Below, in pieces: positions 40,827-53,614 of a stretch of DNA of 64,000 bases (its first letter is position 1; every line of letters starts with the position of its first letter). The stretch comes from Areca catechu (taxonomy: Eukaryota; Streptophyta; Magnoliopsida; Arecales; Arecaceae), in contig JAHSVC010000065.1 in assembly GCA_021397845.1 (NCBI GenBank), positions 558,001-622,000 of the forward strand, written 5' to 3'. The notes under the pieces were generated by a model. That model made no database searches and was not told the origin of the DNA. It saw nothing but the letters and a program-made list of their open reading frames with translations. Position numbers and translations under genes: made by a program.

Positions 40827-43800
40827 ACTCCCACTTGTACTAAAGCCAATCAGAAGAGTATCTAATACCCATTTCTCATTTACAATAGTCAAACTCTTTT
40901 ATTCCGAGGGCTTTAGTGAAGGGGTCGGCCAAATTTTCTTTTCCATCGATCTTCAGAAGATTGATGTCGCCTCATTCCACGATCTCTCGTACGAGGTGGT
41001 AGCGTCGCAAAATGCATTTGGTGCAGTGATGAGCTTTAGGCTCCTTAGCTTGAGCAATGGCTCCAATGCTGTCACAGTACACCGGAACAGGACCATCTAG
41101 GGAAGGTGCCACCCCTAGGTCTCCAAGGAACTTCCACAACCAGACAGCTTCCTTTGCCGCATCTGATGCTGCAATATATTCTGCTTCGCATTCCGAGTCT
41201 GCAACAGTTGCCTGCTTAGAACTTTTCCAGCAGATCACTCCTCCATTTAGGGTAAATACAAACCCTGACACACTCTTGCTATCATCTTTATATGAATGGA
41301 AACTGGAGTCAGAGTACCCTACAAGTTTCAAGTCAGGTTCTCCATAAATCAACCATTGATTTTTAGTATTTCTCAAATACTTAAGGATGGACTTAACCAC
41401 CTTCCAATGTGCCTCACCTGGGTCAGACTGGTATCTGCTCACTACTCCTCCTAGTGAGTATGCCATGTCTGGTCTAGTACAAGTCATAGCATACATGATA
41501 GAGCCTACTGCAGAAGCATAAGGTACTCTACTCATGCGTTCTCTTTCCTCAGGAGTTGTCGCACAATCCTTCTTGGAAAGAGTAATTCCAGAAACTATCG
41601 GAAGATAGCCTTTCTTGGAATTTTCCATGCTGAACCGTTTCAACACAGTGTCAATGTACGTAGACTAGGACAGTCCCAAAAGCTTCTTAGATCTATCTCT
41701 ATAGATTTTCATACCTAGTATGTAAGAAGCTTCACCCAAGTCCTTCATGGAGAACTGAGATAATAACCAGACCTTTATTCCTTGTAATGCTGCGACATTA
41801 TTCCCGAATAAGAGAATGTCGTCAACATACAGTACTAGGAATACAATCACAGAATCATTAACCCATATATAGATGCACGGTTCTTCTCTGTTCCTAACGA
41901 AGCCATACGATTTGATACACCTATCAAACCGTAAGTTCCAACTTCGAGACGCTTGCCTGAGTCCATAGATGGACCTCTGCAACTTGCATACTTTTGATTC
42001 ATCTGTGGATGTGAACCCTTCAGGCTGTATCATATACACCTCTTCTTCTAGCTCCCCATTTAGGAAAGCGATTCGGACATCCATCTGCCAGATCTCGTAA
42101 TCAAAATATGCTGCCAAAGCAAGCATGATCCGAATGGACTTGAGCATTGCCACAGAGGAGAAAGTCTCGTCATAATCCATATCGCGCTGACGATACCCCT
42201 TGGCAACCAGACGGGCTTTATAGGTCTCTACCTTCCTATCTGCGTCCCCTTTTCTCTTGAAGATCCATTTACACCCGATGGATTTTATTCCTTCAGGTGG
42301 ATCAATCAATGTCTAAACATTGTTGATTTCCATGGACTCCATTTCGGATCGCATGGCTCCAAGCCATGCCTCAGAGTCAGATCTCTGAAGTGCATCCATA
42401 TAGGTGATCGGATCCTCATTGTTCTCATCGAGCTCAATGGGATCACCGTCCCGGACCAAGAAACCGTAGTATCTGTCCGGGTGACGCGGTATTCTACCGG
42501 ATCTCCTAATGGGTTCTGGGTGTGATTCAATCACAGCCGGTTCTACGATGTCCTTAGAGTGTGTAGGTTATTCTATTGGCTGAACTTCATCAAGTTCAAT
42601 CTTAGAAGCTATAGTTCCTTCTCCAAGGAATTCCTTTTTCAAAAAGATAGCTCTAAGAGCAACGAACACCTTTTGTTCATTCTCCAAGTAGAAGAAATAC
42701 CCTTTGGTTTCCTTAGGATAACCAATGAATAAACACCTGTCTGACTTAGGACCAAGTTTGTCTGAGTCTAAACGCTTTACGTAAGCCGGACAACCCCAGA
42801 CCCGAAGGTGTGAGATTGAGGGTTTACGCCCATTTCACATCTCATAAGGAGACAACAGACTTACCTGGAACATTATTTAATAAGTAACAGGCTGTCTGAA
42901 GTGCATATCCCCAAAAGGATAGCGGCAGAGTTGCAAAACCCATCATGGACCGAACCATGTCCAACAAGGTTCGATTCCTCCTTTCGGAAACACCATTCAA
43001 TTGTGGTGTTCCTGGAGGAGTCCATTGAGAGAGAATTCCATTCTCGTCAAGATATGTCAAAAAAACATCAGATAAGTATTCACCACCTTGATCAGATCGA
43101 AGGGTTTTAATACTTTTTCCAGTTTGCTTTTCTACTTCATTACGGTATCGTTTGAACATTTCCAATGATTCAGACTTATGCCTCATTAAAAAGACATAAC
43201 CGAATCTTGAAAAGTCGTCTGTAAAAGTAATGAAATATTTGTATCCTTCTCTGGCACTAACTGACATCGGTCCACATACATCAGTATGTATTAGACTTAG
43301 AAGTTCTGTAGCTCGTTCACCCTTTCCAGTAAAAGGTGACTTGGTCATTTTACCAAGTAAACAGGATTCACAAGTGGGCAGTGATTCAGAATCACTGACC
43401 TCGAGAAGTCCATCTCCTCGCATCTTGTTTATCCTATTTTGGTTAATATGACCTAGCCTACAGTGCCAAAGATACAAATCATTGACATTATCTAACCTTG
43501 GACATTTGCAAGAAGTGTACATTACACTAACAGGCCTTGATAGTACGTATATGCCATTATTTAATCTAGCTTTCATTATAACAGAGTTATTCAAAATAAC
43601 ATTGCAAAAATCTCCTTTTATTGAAGTTCAAAACCATAATTGGCCAAAAGGCCTACAAAGATTATGCTCATAATGAAACTAGGACAATAGTGACAGTCGA
43701 CTAGTTCGACAGTACAAGACTCAAAGACAAGATGCAGGACTCCGATTGCCAGTACTGGAACACGATTTCCATTCCCGATGCTCAGAAACTATTCTCCATC

Positions 43801-44405
43801 TTCAAATATTCTGCTAACTTGAAGTCCCTGTAATAAATTACAAACATGAATTGGACTACCAGTATCCAATACCCAGTTAGCAGTATCAACAATTGATTAA
43901 TTACAAGGTTTTATCATATAAATACCTTGTTCAGCAGACTTCTGCTTTCTTGGCCTGTTCGGATCAAGGGACGCAATATAAAGAGGACAGTTCCTCTTCC
44001 AGTGTCCCTTCTTCTTGCAGTAGAAACATTCTGCAGAAGACTGATCAGCCTTATACTTCCTGGTCTGACTAGGGCCAAGAACATTCTGTACCTTCTTTCT
44101 CTTTTTATTTATTTTCTTTTTCCCTTTCTTAAAGGGACGACGACCTCTACTTCCTCCCACAAAATTCACCACCCCCTTATTCAGTTGGTGGTCTTTTTCG
44201 AAAGTCTGCAGTAACCCCAAAAGACCATGGTAGTTGACTGCAGGCTTGTTCATTCTATAATGATCGAGAAAATCAAGATAGGAGGGAAGAGAATTCAGGA
44301 TCGCATCCTTGCCGAGCTTCTCGTGCAAGGAGCATCCGAGTTTGCCCAACTTTTCAATCAACTCGATCATGTACAATACATGATCAGTGACTGAACTGCC
44401 ATTCG
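39901..44405 (-). pseudogene. pol: Array unit 1: copia gag-pol with partial LTR
   Basis: The gag part carries the knuckle CFYCKKKGHWKRNC and stops at TAA 43897-43899. Protease region near 43890-43700. Pre-integrase and integrase core at 43594-42842: LWHCRLGHINQNRINKMRGD, CESCLLGKMTKSPF, IHTDVCGPMS, RSDQGGEYLSDVF, GVSERRNRTLLDMVRSMMGF. The frame is lost at 42855, where five bases present in other units are missing. After TAA 42568 and TAG 42313, reverse transcriptase has IGCKWIFKRKGDADRKVETY, EIWQMDVRIAFLNGELEEEV and LYVDDILLFGNN. RNase H has DSSFHSYKDDSKSVSGFVF and SECEAEYIAASDAAKEAVW and stops at TGA 40972, before the normal DPFTKALG ending. LTR part 39901-40826. Confidence 0.88.
40827..40838 (-). 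other. Polypurine tract of element G
   Basis: Minus strand ACAAGTGGGAGT immediately before TGTTAGGAATTG. The same tract recurs in each unit (45333, 49841, 54350, 58829). Confidence 0.75.
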
Positions 44406-44619
44406 TAATCGGTATCCGGATCAGAGAGTTATCCTCTGTGGCGTGTGACCTCATAGGTTCGAACCTAAACGGTAGCACTAGAACAATTTCTAGTACCAGC
44501 ACAGGAAACCATCTAGCAATGGGTCCCGGCGTCCGGATAGGTCGAAGATGCGGGAGCAAACTATCGAACCTCTGGCATATGGTTACCATATATTCATCCC
44601 TTTGACCTCTAATGCTCAT
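43897..44619 (-). pseudogene. LTR-gag fusion ORF at the unit 1/2 junction
   Basis: A 240-codon frame that starts in LTR sequence (MSIRGQRDEYMVTICQRFDS) and passes the junction as IRIPITNG-SSVTDHVLYM. It then continues in frame through the C-terminal half of gag, including a Lys-rich stretch and the knuckle CFYCKKKGHWKRNC, to 43897. The LTR part has no known function in the parent. Equivalent frames occur at the other three junctions. I see no promoter evidence for it beyond the LTR itself; it may simply be an accident of the joint. Confidence 0.6.
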
Positions 44620-47600
44620 GACGACTGAGATTGGGCTGCCAACCCAGACAGAGTCAGTCGACTACATGTCTCAACCTTGCAAGCCCAGTGACTCTTCATT
44701 AGGACTACCCCGGCCGAGGATTTTCTAAATTGAGATACTGCGAGACATTCAATCCAAACTGTTTGGACAGGTCAATTCCATCTTGGTCCATCACTGCTCC
44801 ACAAGTACTTGCCTGTACCCAGAAACCTTCCATCATCGGATTAAAAATCCGGGTAGTCCGGCACCAAAGCACAGGGAGTTGCTTGCAAGCTACCGTGATG
44901 ACCTCAGGTCAGAGGGACACATATACCTATATCCAATCGTGAGTATCCCTTTGGCAGAAAGGGGCTGCACGGAGTAACGTACAATGAGATATCACATATC
45001 CCACTTGCAGATCACATCAATGTCACCACACCATTTGGTCAAGAGGACAACCAGACGATGTGAACTACAACAACCTATACTTGATATATTGCCGTCCAGT
45101 ACAATATATCCTTTGATTGTGAACAGGATTTAAGGACCACTCGATACATCCTCTCTGTATCGAAGTCAGTGTAGTCCTAAGGACTTCATCACATGGAAAG
45201 AGTTCATTTCAGAAAAATTTAGTATGTGATGAGCTACCAAAAATAATATTTTATTAATTCATAAAATAAGTACAATACTGAGCACAACCGCCTACAACCC
45301 AGGCGATTGGCTTTGGGACACAATTCCTAACAACTCCCACTTGTACTAAAGCCAATCAGAAGAGTATCTAATACCCATTTCCCATTTACAATAGTCAAAC
45401 TCTTTTATTCCGAGGGCTTTAGTGAAGGGGTCGGCCAAATTTTCTTTTCCATAGATCTTCAGAAGATTGATGTCGCCTCATTCCACGATCTCTCGTACGA
45501 GGTGGTAGCGCCGCAAAATGCATTTGGTGCAGTGATGAGCTTTAGGCTCCTTAGCTTGAGCAATGGCTCCAGTGCTGTCACAGTACACCGGAACAGGACC
45601 ATCTAGGGAAGGTGCCACCCCTAGCTCTCCAAGGAACTTCCGCAACCAGACAGCTTCCTTTGCCGCATCTGATGCTGCAATATATTCTGCTTCGCATACC
45701 GAGTCTGCAACAGTTGCCTGCTTAGAACTTTTCCAGCAGATCACTCCTCCATTTAGGGTAAATACAAACCCTGACACACTCTTGCTATCATCTCTATATG
45801 ATTGGAAACTGGAGTCAGAGTACCCCACAAGTTTCAAGTCAGGTTCTCCATAAATCAGCCATTGATTTTTAGTATTTCTCAAATACTTAAGGATGGACTT
45901 AACCACCTTCCAATGTGCCTCACCTGGGTCAGACTGGTATCTGCTCACTACTCCTAGAGAGTATGCCATGTATGGTCTAGTACAAGTCATAGCATACATG
46001 ATAAAGCCTACTGCAGAAGCATAAGGTACTCTACTCATGCGTTCTCTTTCCTCAGGAGTTGTCGCACAATCTTTCTTGGAAAGAGTAATTCCAGAACCTA
46101 TCGAAGATAGCCTTTCTTGGAATTTTCCATGCTGAACCGTTTCAACACAGTGTCAATGTACGTAGACTGGGACAGTCCCAAAAGCTTCTTAGATCTATCT
46201 CTATAGATTTTCATACCTAGTACGTAAGAAGCTTCACCCAAGTCCTTCATGGAGAACTGAGATGATAACCAGACCTTTATTCCTTGTAATGCTGCGACAT
46301 CATTCCCGATTAAGAGAATGTCGTTAACATACAGTACTAGGAATATAATCACAGAATCATTAACCCATATATAGATGCACGGTTCTTCTCTGTTCCTAAC
46401 GAAGCCATACAATTTGATACACCTATCAAACCGTAAGTTCCAACTTCGAGACGCTTGCTTGAGTCCATAGATGGACCTCTACAACTTGCATACTTTTGAT
46501 TCATTTGTGGGTGTGAACCCTTCAGGCTGTATCATATACACCTCTTCTTCAAGCTCCCCATTTAGGAAAGCGATTCGGACATCCATTTGCCAGATCTCGT
46601 AATCAAAATATGCTGCCAAAGCAAGCATGATCCGAATGGACTTGAGCATTGCCACAGGGGAGAAAGTCTCGTCATAATTGATACCATATCGCTGACGATA
46701 TCCCTTGGCAACCAGATGGGCTTTATAGGTCTCTACCTTCCTATCTGTGCCCCGTTTTCTCTTGAAGATCCATTTACACCCGATGGGTTTTATTCCTTCA
46801 GGCGGATCAACCAATGTCTAAACATTGTTGATTTCCATGGACTCCATTTTGGATCGCATGGCTCCAAGCCATGCCTCAGAGTCAGATCTCTGAAGTGCAT
46901 CCATATAGGTGATCGGATCCTCATTGTTCTCATCGAGCTCAATGGGATCACCGTCCCGGACCAAGAAACCGTAGTATCTGTCCGGGTGACGCGGTATTCT
47001 ACCGGATCTCCTAATGGGTTCTGGGTGTGATTCAATCACAGCTAGTTCTACGATGTCCTTAGAGTGTGTAGGTTATTCTATTGGCTGAACTTCATCAAGT
47101 TCAATCTTAGAAGCTATAGTTCCTTCTCCAAGGAATTCCTTTTTCAAAAAGATAGCTCTAAGAGCAACGAACACCTTTTGTTCATTCTCCAAGTAGAAGA
47201 AATACCCTTTGGTTTCCTTAGGATAACCAATGAATAAACACCTGTCAGACTTAGGACCAAGTTTGTCTGAGTCTAAACGCTTTACGTAAGCCGGACAACC
47301 CCAGACCCGAAGGTGTGAGATTGAGGGTTTACGCCCATTTCACATCTCATAAGGAGTGGAGACAACAGACTTACTTGGAACATTATTTAATAAGTAACAG
47401 GCTGTCTGAAGCGCATATCCCCAAAAGGATAGCGGCAGAGTTGCAAAACCCATCATGGACCGAACCATGTCCAACAAGGTTCGATTTCTCCTTTCGGAAA
47501 CACCATTCAACTGTGGTGTTCCTGGAGGAGTCCATTGAGAGAGAATTCCATTCTCCTCAAGATATGTCAAAAAATATCAGATAAGTATTCACCAACTTGA

Positions 47601-48915
47601 TCAGATCGAAGGGATTTAATACTTTTTCCAGTTTGCTTTTCTACTTCATTACGGTATCGTTTGAACATTTCCAATGATTCAGACTTATGCCTCATTAAAA
47701 AGACATAACCGAATCTTGAAAAGTCGTATGTAAAAGTAATGAAATATTTGGATCCTTCTCTGGCACTAACTGACATCGGTCCACATACATTAGTATGTAT
47801 TAGACTTAGAAGTTTTGTAGCTCGTTCACCCTTTCCAGTAAAAGGTGACATGGTGATTTTACCAAGTAAACAGGATTCACAAGTGGGCAGTGATTCAGAA
47901 TCACTGATCTCGAGAAGTCCATCTCCTCGCATCTTGTTTATCCTATTTTGGTTAATATGACCTAGCCTACAGTGCCAAAGATATGAATCATTGACATTAT
48001 CTAACCTTGGACGTTTGCAAGAAGTGTACATTACACTAACAGGCCTTGATAGTACGTATATGCCATTATTTAATCTAGCTTTCATTATAACAGAGTTATT
48101 CAAAATAACATTGCAAAAATCTCCTTTTATTGAAAGTTCAAAACCATAATTGGCCAAAAGGCCTACAAAGATTATGCTTATAATGAAACTAGGACAATAG
48201 TGACAGTCGACTAGTTCGACAGTACAAGACTCAAAGACAAGACGCAGGACTCCGATCGCCAGTACTGGAACACGATTTCCATTCCCAACGCTCAGAAACT
48301 ATTCTCCATTTTCAAATCTTCTGCTAACTTGAAGTCCCTGTAATAAATTACAAACATGAATTGGACTACCACTATCCAATACCCAGTTAGCAGTATCAAC
48401 AATTGATTAATTACAAGGTTTTATCATATAAATACCTTATTCAGCAGACTTCTGCTTCCTTGGCCTGTTCGGATCAAGGGACGCAATATAAAGAGGACAG
48501 TTCGTCTTCCAGTGTCCCTTCTTCTTGCAGTAGAAATATTCTACAGAAGACTGATCAGCCTTATACTTCCTGGTCTGACTAGGGCCAAGAACATTCTGTA
48601 CCTTCTTTCCCTTTTTATTTATTTTCTTTTTCCCTTTCTTAAAGGGACGACGACCTCTACTTCCTCCCACTAAATTCACCACCCCCTTATTCAGTTGGTG
48701 GTCTTTTTCGAAAGTCTGCAGTAACCCCAAAAGACCATGGTAGTTGATTGCAGGCTTGTTCATTCTATAATGATCGAGAAAATCAAGATAGGAGGGAAGA
48801 GAATTCAGGATCGCATCCTTGCCGAGCTTCTCGTGCAAGGGGCATCCGAGTTTGTCCAACTTTTCAATCAACTCGATCATGTACAATACATGATCAGTGA
48901 CTGAACCGCCATTCG
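44406..48915 (-). pseudogene. pol: Array unit 2: copia gag-pol with partial LTR
   Basis: The gag knuckle reads YFYCKKKGHWKTNC, with the first Cys lost. There is a stop before GIYMIKPCN and the TAA at 48407. Integrase: 48157-47567 and 47570-47340. Shared stops are TAA 47073, TAG 46818 and TGA 45478. Reverse transcriptase runs 46814-46479 and 46412-46098; the active site reads LYVNDILLIGND, so the first catalytic Asp is Asn here. RNase H runs 46038-45478 with SFQSYRDDSKSVSGFVFT. LTR part 44406-45332. Confidence 0.88.
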
Positions 48916-49108
48916 TAATCGGTATCCGGATCAGAGAGTTATCCTCTATGGCGTGTGACCTCATAGGTTCGAACCTAAACGGTAGCACTAGAATAATTTC
49001 TAGTACCAGCACAGGAAACCATCTAGCAATGGGTCCCGGCGTCCGGATAGGTCGAAGATGCGGGAGCAAACTATCGAACCTCTGGCATATGGTTACCGTA
49101 TAATTCAT
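48437..49108 (-). pseudogene. LTR-gag fusion ORF at the unit 2/3 junction
   Basis: Starts in LTR sequence at MNYTVTICQRFDSLLPHLRP and crosses the joint as RIPITNGGSVTDHVLYMIEL, then runs through the gag C-terminal half to 48437 (223 codons). It is in the same register as at the first junction. The knuckle has lost its first Cys. Confidence 0.6.
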
Positions 49109-52100
49109 CCCTTTGACCTCTAATGCTCATGACGACTGAGATTGGGCTGCCAACCCAGACAGAGTCAGTCGACTACATGTCTCAACCTTGCAAGCCCAGT
49201 GACTCTTCACTAGGACTACCCCGGTCGAGGATTTGCTAAATTGAGATACTGCGAGACATCAATCCAAACTGTTTGGACAGGTCAATTCCATCTTGGTCCA
49301 TCACTGCTCCACAAGTACTTGCCTGTACCCAGAAACCTTCCATCATGGATTAAAAATCCGGGTAGTCCGGCACCAAAGCATAGGGAGTTGCTTGCAAGCT
49401 ACCGTGATGACCTCAGGTCAGAGGGACACATATACCTATATCCAATCATGAGTATCCCTTTGGCAGAAAGGGGCTGCACGGAGTAACGTACAATGAGATA
49501 TCACATGTCCCACTTGCAGATCACATCAGTGTCACCACACCATTCGATCAAGAGGACAACCAGACGATGTGAACTACAACAACCTATACTTGATATATTG
49601 CCGTCCAGTACAATATATCCTTTGAGTGTGAACAGGATTTAAGGACCACTCGATACATCCTCTCTGTATCAAAGTCAGTGTAGTCCTAAGGACTTCATCA
49701 CATGGAAAGAGTTCATTTCAGGAAAATTTAGTATGTGATGAGCTGCCAAAATAATATTTTATTAATTCATAAAATGAGTACAATACTGAGCACAACCGCC
49801 TACAACCCAGGCGATTGGCTTTGGGACACAATTCCTAACAACTCCCACTTGTACTAAAGCCAATCAGAAGAGTATCTAATACCCATTTCCCATTTACAAT
49901 AGTCAAACTCTTTTATTCCGAGGGCTTTAGTGAAGGGGTCGGCCAAATTTTTTTTTCCATAGATCTTCAGAAGATTGATGTCGCCTCATTCCACGATCTC
50001 TCGTACGAGGTGGTAGCGCCGCAAAATGCATTTGGTGCAGTGATGAGCTTTAGGCTCCTTAGCTTGAGCAATGGCTCCAGTGCTGTCACAGTACACCGAA
50101 CAGGACCATCTAGGGAAGGTGCCACCCCTAGCTCTCCAAGGAACTTTCGCAACCAGACAGCTTCCTTTGCCGCATCTGATGCTGCAATATATTCTGCTTC
50201 GCATACCGAGTCTGCAACAGTTGCCTGCTTAGAACTTTTCCAGCAGATCACTCCTCCATTTAGGGTAAATACAAACCCTGACACACTCTTGCTATCATCT
50301 CTATATGACTGGAAACTGGAGTCAGAGTACCCCACAAGTTTCAAGTCAGGTTCTATAAATCAGCCATTGATTTTTAGTATTTCTCAAATACTTAAGGATG
50401 GACTTAACCACCTTCCAATGTGCCTCACCTGGGTCAGACTGGTATCTGCTCACTGCTCCTAGTGAGTATGCCATGTCTGGTCTAGTACAAGTCATAGCAT
50501 ACATGATAGAGCCTACTGCAGAAGCATAAGGTACTCTACTCATGCGTTCTCTTTCCTCAGGAGTTGTCGCACAATCCTTCTTGGAAAGAGTAATTCCAGA
50601 ACCTATCGGAAGATAGCCTTTCTTGGAATTTTCCATGCTGAACCGTTTCAACACAGTGTCAATGTACGTAGACTGGGACAGTCCCAAAAGCTTCTAGATC
50701 TATCTCTATAGATTTTCATACCTAGTATGTAAGAAGCTTCACCCAAGTCCTTCATGGAGAACTGAGATGATAACCAGACCTTTATTCCTTGTAATGCTGC
50801 GACATCATTCCCGATTAAGAGAATGTCGTCAACATATAGTACTAGGAATACAATCACAGAATCATTAACCCATATATAGATGCACGGTTCTTCTCTGTTC
50901 CTAACGAAGCCATACGATTTGATACACCTATCAAACCGTAAGTTCCAACTTCGAGACGCTTGCTTGAGTCCATAGATGGACCTCTGCAACTTGCATACTT
51001 TTGATTCATCTGTGGATGTGAACCCTTCAGGCTGTATCATATACACCTCTTCTTCTAGCTCCCCATTTAGGAAAGCGATTCGGACATCCATCTGCCAGAT
51101 CTCGTAATCAAAATATGCTGCCAAAGCAAGCATGATCCGAATGGACTTGAGCATTGCCACAGGGGAGAAAGTCTCATCATAATCGATACCATATCGCTGA
51201 CGATATCCCTTGGCAACCAGACGGGCTTTATAGGTCTCTACCTTCCAATCTGCGCCCCTTTTTCTCTTGAAGATCCATTTACACCCGATGGTTTTTATTC
51301 CTTCAGGCGGATCAACCAATGTCTAAACATTGTTGATTTCCATGGACTCCATTTCGGATCGCATGGCTCCAAGCCATGCCTCAGAGTCAGATCTCTGAAG
51401 TGCATCTATATAGGTGATCGGATCCTCATTGTTCTCATCGAGCTCAATGGGATCACCATCCCGGACCAAGAAACCGTAGTATCTGTCCGGGTGACGCGGT
51501 ATTCTACCGGATCTCCTAATGGGTTCTGGGTGTGATTCAATCACAGCCGGTTCTACGATGTCCTTAGAGTGTGTAGGTTATTATATTGGCTGAACTTCAT
51601 CAAGTTCAATCTTAGAAGCTATAGTTCCTTCTCCAAGGAATTCCTTTTTCAAAAAGATAGCTCTAAGAGCAACGAACACCTTTTGTTCATTCTCCAAGTA
51701 GAAGAAATACCCTTTGGTTTCCTTAGGATAACCAATGAATAAACACCTGTCAGACTTAGGACTAAGTTTGTCTGAGTCTAAACGCTTTATGTAAGCCGGA
51801 CAACCCCAGACCCGAAGGTGTGAGATTGAGGGTTTACGCCCATTTCACATCTCATAAGGAGTGGAGACAACAGACTTACTTGGAACATTATTTAATAAGT
51901 AACAGGCTATCTGAAGTGCATATCCCCAAAAGGATAGCGACAGAGTTGCAAAACCCATCATGGACCGAACCATGTCCAACAAGGTTCGATTCCTCCTTTC
52001 GGACACACCATTGAACTATGGTGTTCCTAGAGGAGTCCACTGAGAGAGAATTCCATTCTCCTCAAGATATGTCAAAAAACATCAGATAAGTATTCACCAC

Positions 52101-53421
52101 CTTGATCAGATCGAAGGTTTTTAATACTTTTTCCAGTTTGCTTTTCTACTTTATTACGGTATCTTTTGAACATTTCCAATGATTCAGACTTATGCCTCAT
52201 TAAAAAGACATAACCGAATCTTGAAAAGTCGTCTGTAAAAGTAATGAAATATTTGTATCCTTCTCTGGCACTAACTGACATCGGTCCACATACATCAGTA
52301 TGTATTAGACTTAGAAGTTCTGTAGCTCGTTCACCCTTTCCAGTAAAAGGTGACTTGGTCATTTTACCAAGTAAACAGGATTCACAAGTGGGCAGTGATT
52401 CAGAATCACTGGCCTCGAGAAGTCCATCTCCTCGCATCTTGTTTATCCTATTTTGGTAATATGACCTAGCCTACAGTGCCAAAGATACAAATCATTGACA
52501 TTATCTAACCTTAGACGTTTGCAAGAAGTGTACACTACACTAACAGGCCTTGATAGTACGTATATCCATTATTTAATCTAGCTTTCATTATAACAGAGTT
52601 ATTCAAAATAACATTGCAAAAATCTCCTTTTATTGAAAGTTCAAAACCATAATTGGCCAAAAGGCCTACAGAGATTATGCTCATAATGAAACTAGGACAA
52701 TAGTAACAGTCGACTAGTTCGACAGTACAAGACTCAAATACAAGATGCAGGACTCCGATCGCCAGTACTGGAACATGATTTCCATTCCCGACGCTTAGAA
52801 ACTATTCTCCATCTTCAAATCTTCTGCTAACTTGAAGTCCCTGTAACAAATTACAAACATGAATTGGACTACCAGTATCCAATACCCAGTTTGCAGTATC
52901 AACAATTGATTAATTACAAGGTTTTATCATATAAATACCTTGTTCAGCAGACTTCTGCTTTCTTGGCCTGTTCGGATCAAGGGATGCAATATAAAGAGGA
53001 CAGTTCCTCTTCCAGTGTCCCTTCTTCTTGCAGTAGAAACATTCTGCAGAAGACTGATCAGCCTTATACTTATACTCCTGGTCTGACTAGGGCCAAGAAC
53101 ATTCTGTACCTTCTTTCTCTTTTTATTTATTTTCTTTTTCCCTTTCTTAAAGGGACGACGACCTCTACTTCCTCCCACTAAATTCACCACCCCCTTATTC
53201 AGTTGGTGGTCTTTTTCAAAAGTCTCAGTAACCCCAAAAGACCATGGTAGTTGACTGCAGGCTTGTTCATTCTATAATGATCGAGAAAATCAAGATAGGA
53301 GGGAAGAGAATTCAGGATCGCATCCTTGCCGAGCTTCTCGTGCAAGAGCATCCGAGTTTGCCCAACTTTTCAATCAACTCGATCATGTACAATACATGAT
53401 CAGTGACTGAACCGCCATTCG
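48916..53421 (-). pseudogene. pol: Array unit 3: copia gag-pol with partial LTR
   Basis: The gag has an insertion near 53070 (TACTTATACTCC for TACTTCC) and one-base losses, so its knuckle is out of frame; TAA lies at 52910-52912. Integrase is best read at 52437-52072 (CESCLLGKMTKSPF, RSDQGGEYLSDVF). Shared stops TAA 51578, TAG 51323 and TGA 49986. Reverse transcriptase 51319-50648 is almost complete (223 codons, LYVDDILLIGND). RNase H 50344-49967. LTR part 48916-49840. It shares some variants with unit 4 and others with units 1-2. Confidence 0.88.
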
Positions 53422-53614
53422 TAATCGATATCCGGATCAGAGAGTTATCCTCTGTGGCGTGTGACCTCATAGGTTCGAACCTAAACGATAGCACTAGAAC
53501 AATTTCTAGTACCAGCACAGGAAACCATCTAGCAATGGGTCCCGGCGTCCGGATAGATCGAAGATGCGGGAGCAAACTATCGAACCTCTGGCATATGGTT
53601 ACCGTATAATTCAT
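53312..53614 (-). pseudogene. LTR-gag fusion ORF at the unit 3/4 junction (truncated)
   Basis: Starts MNYTVTICQRFDSLLPHLRS and crosses the joint in frame (ISITNGGSVTDHVLYMIELI). It is then cut after about 100 codons by a one-base loss near 53345. Confidence 0.55.
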
